Assembly: GCF_020551945.1 (NCBI RefSeq)
Contig: NZ_JAJBZH010000003.1
Coordinates: forward strand, 194,679-249,283
Source of the DNA: Cellulosimicrobium marinum
GTDB lineage: Bacteria; Actinomycetota; Actinomycetes; Actinomycetales; Cellulomonadaceae
DNA length: 54,605 nucleotides
Reading direction: 5' to 3'
The translations under genes were made by a program, and so were the position numbers. This document shows, piece after piece, positions 1-6,498 of the stretch; within the stretch, counting starts at the first letter, position 1; each line of letters begins with the position of its first letter. The notes beneath the pieces were generated by a model. That model was not told the origin of the DNA. It was given only the letters and a program-made list of their open reading frames with translations, and made no database searches.

Positions 1-79
1 GTGTGCGGCGCCGGTCGTGGTGGGTCTGGCGGGAGCAGGCGAGGGACGAGCCTGCGGATGGGAGACCGGCGCCGCACGC
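1..79 (+). repeat. Intergenic double-hairpin element, copy 1
   Basis: First of three copies of a structured element in the window. The outer stem pairs 3-16 with 64-77 (14 bp perfect, GTGCGGCGCCGGTC on the left) and may extend to 1/79 through a wobble pair. Inside are an 18-nt linker (17-34, GTGGTGGGTCTGGCGGGA), an inner 6-bp stem (35-40 with 50-55), a 9-nt loop GAGGGACGA (41-49) and an 8-nt linker GGATGGGA (56-63). The linkers and loop are nearly identical in the copies at 39651 and 52956, while both stems differ in sequence but remain paired. The element lies beyond the 3' end of gltA and is cut by the window edge, so its left flank is unknown. No family is recognised. Confidence 0.8.
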
Positions 80-102
80 CCCCACCGCCTCCCGGAGCCG
101 AG

Positions 103-143
103 CCGACACCCGAACCCGAACCCGACACCCGAACCCGAACCCC
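103..143 (-). repeat. 19-nt tandem repeat with G-quadruplex potential
   Basis: Two perfect copies of a 19-nt unit (103-121 and 122-140) of the CCGACACCCGAACCCGAAC type. On the minus strand this gives six runs of three or more G (complement of 109-111, 115-117, 121-123, 128-130, 134-136 and 140-143) separated by 3-4 nt, which fits the canonical G-quadruplex pattern. It follows the hairpin element at 1-79. Similar C-rich tracts follow the other two copies. Confidence 0.65.
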
Positions 144-168
144 GTCACGCCCACGTCGCCGACGCAGA

Positions 169-210
169 CGACGACGCGCGCCCACCCCGGGGGGTGAGCG
201 CGCGTCGTCG
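169..210 (-). terminator. Strong hairpin, probable gltA terminator
   Basis: A perfect 13-bp stem (169-181 with 198-210). The 16-nt loop can itself pair through CACCCC at 183-188 and GGGGTG at 191-196. It begins 20 nt beyond the gltA stop codon. No U-tract follows, as is common for terminators in high-GC actinobacteria. Confidence 0.6.
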
Positions 211-229
211 GGAAGCGGTGCGGCGGACC

Positions 230-1528
<1,299 letters not shown>

Positions 1529-1570
1529 GGTTCCCTTCCTGCTGCTGCTCGCGCCGTTGCCGCGCGGTCG

Positions 1571-1601
1571 ACCGTACCCCGCGTCACCCGCACGTGACCA
1601 A
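1571..1601 (-). promoter_or_regulatory. Candidate gltA promoter
   Basis: On the minus strand, TTGGTC (1601-1596) and TACGGT (1576-1571) resemble -35 and -10 boxes. The spacing of 19 nt is slightly long. The -10 ends 42 nt before the gltA ATG. Sequence resemblance only. Confidence 0.4.
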
Positions 1602-1631
1602 TCCGGAACCGTCACGAGACCGCCACCTGAT

Positions 1632-1647
1632 GGTGACGGAGGTCACA
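1632..1647 (-). promoter_or_regulatory. CRP/GlxR-like site upstream of gltA
   Basis: On the minus strand the site reads TGTGA-N6-TCACC, nine of ten matches to the CRP-family consensus TGTGA-N6-TCACA. It lies about 30 nt upstream of the candidate -35 and overlaps the dapC stop codon. GlxR, the CRP homologue of Corynebacterium, is known to act at gltA, which makes the position plausible. No CRP gene is in this window. Confidence 0.45.
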
Positions 1648-2785
1648 CCACGAGCGCGGTGTCGGAGAGTCGAGCCGAGGCCTCGCGGACGCGCTCGTCG
1701 GTCGCGGTGAGCGCGACCCGGACGTGGCCCGCGCCCGCGGTCCCGTAGAACGATCCCGGTCCGACCAGTATGCCCAGGTCGGCGAGCGCGGACACGGTGC
1801 GCCAGCAGTCGACCGGCTCGTCGCCGGCCGGGCGCGACCACAGGTACAGCCCGGCCTCGGAGCGGTCGACGACGAGCCCGGCGCGCTCCAGCGCCGGCAG
1901 CAGCGCCTCGCGCCGTCGCGCGTACACCGCGCGCTGCGCGGCGACGTGCGCGTCGTCCGTGAGCGCCGCGACCGTCGCGGCCTGCACGGGGGCCGGCACG
2001 ATCATGCCGAGGTGCTTGCGCGTCGCGAGCAGGTCGGCGACGAGCCGCCCGTCGCCGGCGACGAACGCGGCGCGGTAGCCCGCCACGTTGGACTGCTTCG
2101 ACAGCGAGTAGGTGACGAGGAGCCCGTCGTGCGACCCCCCGCACACGGCCGGGTCGAGCAGGCTCGGGACGCCCGTCGACGCGAACGGCTCGGCCCAGGC
2201 GAGCTCGGCGTAGCACTCGTCGCTCGCGACGACGGCACCGATCTCCCGGGCCGCGGCCACCACGCGGGCGAGGTGCGCGGCGTCGAGCACGCCTCCGGTG
2301 GGGTTGCTCGGCGAGTTGACCCACACGAGACCCACGTCGGGCCGCCCGGCCCAGTCCTCGACGTCGTCCGTCGCGAGCGCGACGGCGCCGGCGAGGCGTG
2401 CGCCCACGTCGTACGTCGGGTACGCGGCGGCCGGGTGCACGACGACGTCCCCGGGCCCGAGCCGCAGGAGGGACGGGAGGAGCCCGACGAGCTCCTTGCT
2501 GCCGACCGTGGGGAGCACGGCGTCGGGGTCGAGACCGACGACGCCGCGGCGTCGGGCGAACCAGTCGACGACCGCCTCGCGCAGCGCGGGCGTGCCGTGC
2601 GTCGTCGGGTAGCCGTGCGCGTCGGACGCCGCGGCGAGCGCGTCGCGGACGACGGCGGGCGTCGGGTCGACCGGCGTGCCGACCGACAGGTCGACGAGGC
2701 CGCGGGGGTGCGACCGCGCACGGGCCGCGTACGGACCGAGCGTGTCCCACGGGTAGGCGAGGCCGGAGAGGTCGGCGAGCCCCAT
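1643..2785 (-). CDS. dapC: Succinyldiaminopimelate transaminase DapC
   Basis: PLP-dependent fold-type I aminotransferase (380 aa), the likely N-succinyl-LL-diaminopimelate:2-oxoglutarate aminotransferase of lysine and meso-DAP synthesis. Visible marks are NSPSNPTGG, SDECYAEL and the PLP-lysine motif SLSKQSN near residue 228, with C-terminal FYG and HVRVALT blocks. The start is ATG 2785 (MGLADLSGLAYPWD), 11 nt after the fdxA stop, so the two are probably cotranscribed. The fdxA-dapC pair is also seen in mycobacteria (Rv1177-Rv1178), which supports DapC over a generic aminotransferase. A longer open frame upstream merely reads through fdxA in another frame. Confidence 0.9.
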   Translation of the reverse strand: MGLADLSGLAYPWDTLGPYAARARSHPRGLVDLSVGTPVDPTPAVVRDALAAASDAHGYPTTHGTPALREAVVDWFARRRGVVGLDPDAVLPTVGSKELVGLLPSLLRLGPGDVVVHPAAAYPTYDVGARLAGAVALATDDVEDWAGRPDVGLVWVNSPSNPTGGVLDAAHLARVVAAAREIGAVVASDECYAELAWAEPFASTGVPSLLDPAVCGGSHDGLLVTYSLSKQSNVAGYRAAFVAGDGRLVADLLATRKHLGMIVPAPVQAATVAALTDDAHVAAQRAVYARRREALLPALERAGLVVDRSEAGLYLWSRPAGDEPVDCWRTVSALADLGILVGPGSFYGTAGAGHVRVALTATDERVREASARLSDTALVV

Positions 2786-2796
2786 CGTGCGGCCGG

Positions 2797-3114
2797 TCAG
2801 GCCTGCGGCGGGAGCGCGGCGATCATCGGGTCGTCCTTCTCGATCTGACCCATCTTCGCGGCACCGCCCGGCGACCCGAGGTCGTCGAAGAACTCGACGT
2901 TCGCGCGGTAGTAGTCGCTCCACTCCGTGGGGACGTCGTCCTCGTAGTAGATCGCCTCGACGGGGCACACCGGCTCGCACGCACCGCAGTCGACGCACTC
3001 GTCCGGGTGGATGTACAGCGAGCGCTTGCCCTCGTAGATGCAGTCCACGGGACATTCCTCGATGCACGCCTTGTCCTTGACGTCGACGCACGGCTGGGCG
3101 ATCACGTAGGTCAC
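2797..3114 (-). CDS. fdxA: 7Fe ferredoxin (3Fe-4S/4Fe-4S)
   Basis: Small cytoplasmic electron carrier of 105 residues. The N-terminal half carries [17 protein letters not shown] and the second motif is [12 protein letters not shown], the arrangement of actinobacterial FdxA/FdxC ferredoxins with one [3Fe-4S] and one [4Fe-4S] cluster. The acidic C-terminal extension (about 50 aa) is usual for this subgroup. Start is GTG 3114 ([11 protein letters not shown]) with AAAGG about 9 nt upstream; longer frames lack homology. It is the first gene of the pair with dapC. Its leader contains the palindrome at 3174-3189. The redox partner cannot be told from the context. Confidence 0.95.
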   Translation of the reverse strand: MTYVIAQPCVDVKDKACIEECPVDCIYEGKRSLYIHPDECVDCGACEPVCPVEAIYYEDDVPTEWSDYYRANVEFFDDLGSPGGAAKMGQIEKDDPMIAALPPQA

Positions 3115-3173
3115 GACCGAGAACCTTTCTGGCGGCGTTCGAGCCCGGTGCGGCGAGGCTGCCGGGTCACGTG

Positions 3174-3189
3174 GGGGGCACGTGCCCCC
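3174..3189. promoter_or_regulatory. 16-nt perfect palindrome in fdxA leader
   Basis: GGGGGCACGTGCCCCC is a perfect palindrome; a second CACGTG stands just upstream at 3168-3173. It lies 60 nt upstream of the fdxA start, between that start and the AT-rich TAGTAT box. It could be an operator or a leader hairpin. Confidence 0.4.
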
Positions 3190-3227
3190 GGCGGCGCCCG
3201 CTCGCGGGCACGGAGGGCATGCCCGTC

Positions 3228-3233
3228 TAGTAT
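3228..3233 (+). promoter_or_regulatory. TAGTAT box in divergent region
   Basis: TAGTAT within CTAGTATCG is the only AT-rich stretch between fdxA (minus) and the small plus-strand gene at 3274. It fits a -10 box for the plus gene. The same patch on the other strand (GATACTAGA) could serve fdxA. Confidence 0.35.
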
Positions 3234-3273
3234 CGCTCAGGTCGGGCGGTGGTCGACCACCGAGGACCAGCCA

Positions 3274-3612
3274 GTGGACGGACGTGACATGACCCACGCA
3301 TCAGGACCGGCCGGGCAGCACGCCGGTACGGGGCCCCGGTCCGCCTGGGAGCCCGGCACGCGCGTCGTCGTGCGCCGGCGCCTCGGCCACGCCGAGGTGG
3401 CGGCCGCGGAGGGCAGGACGCTCACGGACGTCATCGGCGTCGTGGTCCGCACGACGCCGGACCTGCTCGTCCTGCACGAGGACGCGGGCGGGGGCCTGCC
3501 GCACCCCGGGCACGGCCCCGCGGACCCGGGGCCGGTGCTCGTCGAGGTCCCGTGGGCGGACGTCGTCGCGGGGAAGGTCGTCCCGCCCCGCCCGGCACGC
3601 CGACCGGACTGA
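3274..3612 (+). CDS. Small SH3-like domain protein (hypothetical)
   Basis: A 112-residue protein. The middle and end ([47 protein letters not shown]) have the alternating hydrophobic strands and the closing V-P-x-x-x-V-x-x-K-x-V-P-P pattern of the small beta-barrel found at the N terminus of actinobacterial Rv0428c-like GNAT proteins. Here it stands alone without an acetyltransferase domain. That link is from memory of the motif and needs a profile search. GTG 3274 is preferred because GAGGA lies 7 nt upstream; ATG 3289 would give 107 residues with a weaker site. The gene ends 2 bp from the tyrA stop on the other strand. Confidence 0.7.
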   Translation: MDGRDMTHASGPAGQHAGTGPRSAWEPGTRVVVRRRLGHAEVAAAEGRTLTDVIGVVVRTTPDLLVLHEDAGGGLPHPGHGPADPGPVLVEVPWADVVAGKVVPPRPARRPD

Positions 3613-3614
3613 GG

Positions 3615-4583
3615 TCAGCGCACGACGACCGCGTCGTCACGGACCGCGACGACGACCCGGCCCTGCGCCCCGAGGTCGGTGAGCGTCCGGCGCCACCGGC
3701 CCTGCTCGTCGAGCACGACGTCCTGCGGCTCGTGCTGCTCCGACCGGTCGACCCGCACCGGGTCGGGGCGGTCGAAGAACTCCCCCACCGGGCCGTTCGA
3801 CTCCAGCGCCTCGACGAGCCGTTCGAGGTCGCGCACGACGACGCGCAGCGCCGAGGCCACCCACGCCGCATTGTCCGTGACCATCGCCTCGGTGCGGCGC
3901 GGGTCGGTCCGGGCGACCCGGGTCGTGTCGCGGAAGCTCCCGGCGGCCAGGCCGAGCGCGACGTCGCGCACGGGCGCGTCGGCGACCACCCCGAGGAGCT
4001 CGGTCGCGAGCACGTGGGGCACGTGGCTGACGAGGGCGGCGGACTCGTCGTGCACGTCGTCCGTGACGACGTGCGCCGTGCCGCCGAGCGGACCGGTGAC
4101 GAGCCGCAGCACCGTGGCGAGGGCGTCGGCCCGGGTCGACGCGTCGACCGTGACGGCCCACCGCGCGCCGTCGAGCATGGCCGCGTCCGAGGCGGCGAAC
4201 CCGGAGCGCTCCGTCCCCGCCATGGGGTGCGCACCGACGTACCGGTCGTCCAGGCCGGCCGCCCGGACCGCCTCGCGCACGGCGCCCTTGACGCTCCCCA
4301 CGTCCGAGACGACCGTGCCGCCCCGCACGTGCCGGGCGACCTCCGACGCCACGGTCCGCATCGCGCGCAGCGGCACGGCCAGCACGAGCACGTCCGGCTC
4401 CTGGGCGCACAGCGCGGCGAGGTCGGGCGCGACGCGCAGGCCCGCGGTCCGGGCGGCGGCGCGGGTCGCGTCCGTCGCGTCGTGGCCCGTCACCCGGACG
4501 CCGCGGTCGTGCAGCAGGCGGGCGAGCGACCCGCCCACGAGCCCCAGCCCCACGACGCCGACGGTCGGCCGCGCGTCGGTCAC
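3615..4583 (-). CDS. tyrA: Prephenate dehydrogenase
   Basis: NAD(P)-dependent conversion of prephenate to 4-hydroxyphenylpyruvate in tyrosine synthesis (322 aa). The N-terminal Rossmann fold shows VGVVGLGLVGGSLARLL. SDVGSVKGAV and GAHPMAGTERSG (catalytic His near residue 117) are the substrate-site motifs, followed by the helical dimerisation domain. No ACT domain is present; the last 50 residues are a family-variable tail. GTG 4583 overlaps the pheA stop by 4 nt (GTGA), so translation is probably coupled. It is the last gene of the VanW > PDT-like > pheA > tyrA chain, and its 3' end nearly touches the plus-strand gene at 3612. Confidence 0.95.
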   Translation of the reverse strand: MTDARPTVGVVGLGLVGGSLARLLHDRGVRVTGHDATDATRAAARTAGLRVAPDLAALCAQEPDVLVLAVPLRAMRTVASEVARHVRGGTVVSDVGSVKGAVREAVRAAGLDDRYVGAHPMAGTERSGFAASDAAMLDGARWAVTVDASTRADALATVLRLVTGPLGGTAHVVTDDVHDESAALVSHVPHVLATELLGVVADAPVRDVALGLAAGSFRDTTRVARTDPRRTEAMVTDNAAWVASALRVVVRDLERLVEALESNGPVGEFFDRPDPVRVDRSEQHEPQDVVLDEQGRWRRTLTDLGAQGRVVVAVRDDAVVVR

Positions 4584-5536
4584 CACAGCAGGCCTCGCGC
4601 GACCTCGGCGTGGGACGACGACCCGGCGACGCTCCCCACGGGGACGTGCGCGGCGTCCACGTCGGCGTGCACCGGCTCGTCGAGCTCGCCGCGCACGGGG
4701 ACGACGCCGAGCGTCTTCAACGAGTCGCCCGCCGCGAGCAGGTCCGCGAGGACCGCGCGGACCGGCGGCTCCCACGGCGCGCCGTCGACGGTGAGGACGA
4801 ACACGTAGGCGCCCGCGACGCGGTGGACCCGCTTGAGCGGGCGCGTGATGAGGCTGGACATGTTCACGCCGCGCTCGCCGAACGACCGCGTGATGCGGGC
4901 GAGCACACCCGGGCCCGTGACGACCGGGGTGACGGCCAGCATCGTGCGCCACGCGCCGTCGTGCCGGTCGCGTGCCGAGGCGAGCAGCCCGGGCGCCGCG
5001 GCGCGCGGCGCGAGGACGAGGAAGCGGGTCCGGGCGCCCGCGAAGTCCTCCACCGCGCGCTCGTGGGTCTGCAGGCCGTACAGCTCGCCGCAGATGCTCG
5101 GGCCGAGCGCCACCTGGTGCGGGCCCGCGTCGCGGCAGGCCGCCGCGTTCGACGCGGCGGGTACCGGGCGCAGGCCGGAGCGCGTGACGAAGCCCTGGCA
5201 CTGGGCGAGTCCGTGCGGGTGCGCGGACACCTCCGTCAACGCACCGTGGTCCGGCCGCACGAACGCGTCGAACGAGATGTCGAGCACGACCTCGTCGACC
5301 GCCACGACGGCGTCGCTGCCGACGATCGCGTCGAGCGACGGCACGACGTACCCCTCGACGGTGTTCTCGATCGCGACCACGCCGTGCGCGCGCGACCCGT
5401 CGGCGACCGCGGCGAAGACGTCGGCGACCGACCCGAGGGCGACGAGCGGGGCGTCGCCCGCGTGGCGGACCGCCCAGCCCGCGGCGGCCTGGTGCGTGAA
5501 CGTCCCCTGCGGGCCGAGGTAGCCGACGCCGCTCAC
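4580..5536 (-). CDS. pheA: Prephenate dehydratase
   Basis: Converts prephenate to phenylpyruvate for phenylalanine synthesis (318 aa, monofunctional, no chorismate mutase domain). It opens with GYLGPQGTFTHQAA, then VVAIENTVEG near residue 55, GLAQCQGFV, and the catalytic GARTRFLVL (Thr-Arg-Phe) near residue 169. A C-terminal ACT domain (about 187-270, with RSFGERGVNMSSLITRP) would bind phenylalanine for feedback control. The GTG start at 5536 overlaps the upstream stop by 4 nt (GTGA), and the gene overlaps tyrA in the same way. The upstream neighbour is a degenerate relative of this protein. Confidence 0.96.
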   Translation of the reverse strand: MSGVGYLGPQGTFTHQAAAGWAVRHAGDAPLVALGSVADVFAAVADGSRAHGVVAIENTVEGYVVPSLDAIVGSDAVVAVDEVVLDISFDAFVRPDHGALTEVSAHPHGLAQCQGFVTRSGLRPVPAASNAAACRDAGPHQVALGPSICGELYGLQTHERAVEDFAGARTRFLVLAPRAAAPGLLASARDRHDGAWRTMLAVTPVVTGPGVLARITRSFGERGVNMSSLITRPLKRVHRVAGAYVFVLTVDGAPWEPPVRAVLADLLAAGDSLKTLGVVPVRGELDEPVHADVDAAHVPVGSVAGSSSHAEVARGLLW

Positions 5537-6498
5537 GCCGGCGCGCGGTCGGGCTCGGCCACCGGGACGGGGCGGGGCGCGTCCGCCGTCGCCTCGGCCC
5601 AGCGCGGTGCCAGGGCGTCCGGGCCGGGGACGAACTCGTGGCCGGGCAGGACCGCGAGGACGCGGTGGGCGACACCACGCTCGTCGAACCCGCCGACCAG
5701 CGCGTCGAGCACCTCCGCGTCCGGGCAGGAGAACGCGGTGAAGAAGATGTGCGGCCCGGCCTGCGAACGGTGCGAGCGCAGGTGCTGGAGGTCGATCCCC
5801 GCCTCCGCGACGAGCCCGAGGGTCTGCTGCAGGGACCCGCGGTGGTCGTCGCGCGGCCCGAAGGCGAGCCAGACCTGCGCCGCTCCCGCGACGCGCGGCG
5901 GCGCGTCGGCCGACTCCAGCAGGCCGTACCAGACCGGGGAGCCCTGGGCGAGCGCCTCGCTCCCGGGCAGCTCCGCGAATCCGAGGACGTCCAGCGCCGG
6001 GGCCACCGACCGCTCGACGACCAGCGTGCCGTCGGGCCCCGCGAGCGCGACCCGCTCGTCGAGCGTGGTCCGGCTCGGGACCAGACGCGGGCTCATCCCC
6101 ATCGTGCGGAGCACGTGGCGGCGGTCGCGCATGCCCGCCTCGTCGACCACCACGGGGCCGGACGCGTCGTGCGCACCCGACGACCTCCCGACCCACACCC
6201 ACTGGGCCGGGACGGCGACGGCCGACGTGAGGACGAGCGAGCGGGGCGCGGCGAGGAGCGCGCGCTCCAGCTCGTGCGACGGCTGCGCGGGGTGCCCGAG
6301 GTGCACGACGGCCGCGAGACCGTCGATGCTCGCGACCGTCGCGAGCGTCGCCGACGTCGAACCGAGGTCGAGCAGCGCCTCGGCGTCCGACGCCGGCCCC
6401 TCGACCCACCCCGCGGCCGTCGCCGCGAGCAGGGCCTGCGACCCCGACTCCCGTTCGCTGCGTCCGAGCACGTGCCCTCCTCGTCGGTCCGCGCTCAC
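5533..6498 (-). CDS. Degenerate prephenate-dehydratase-like ACT protein
   Basis: About 321 residues that appear to follow the PheA plan block by block. An ATAAGW segment and DLGSTSATLATVASIDGLAA match PheA AAAGW and ALGSVADVFAAV. VVHLGHPAQPSHELERAL takes the place of VAIENTVEGYVVPSLDAI. VERSVAPALDVLGFAEL corresponds to the block before the active site, and GSPVWYGLLE stands where PheA has ARTRFLVL. A C-terminal ACT-like domain follows (about 206-286, DDHRGSLQQTLGLVAEAGID). Both IENT and the catalytic TRF are lost, so I read it as a non-catalytic paralogue, possibly a regulatory partner of PheA. The start is either GTG 6498 (GTGA overlap with the VanW-family stop) or GTG 6471 behind GGAGG. The alignment was made by eye. 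Confidence 0.75.
   Translation of the reverse strand: MSADRRGGHVLGRSERESGSQALLAATAAGWVEGPASDAEALLDLGSTSATLATVASIDGLAAVVHLGHPAQPSHELERALLAAPRSLVLTSAVAVPAQWVWVGRSSGAHDASGPVVVDEAGMRDRRHVLRTMGMSPRLVPSRTTLDERVALAGPDGTLVVERSVAPALDVLGFAELPGSEALAQGSPVWYGLLESADAPPRVAGAAQVWLAFGPRDDHRGSLQQTLGLVAEAGIDLQHLRSHRSQAGPHIFFTAFSCPDAEVLDALVGGFDERGVAHRVLAVLPGHEFVPGPDALAPRWAEATADAPRPVPVAEPDRAPA

Noticed and set aside
103-140. Tandem 19-nt repeat as CRISPR or telomere
   Set aside because: Only two units, no spacers, no cas genes, and the window shows no chromosome-end features.
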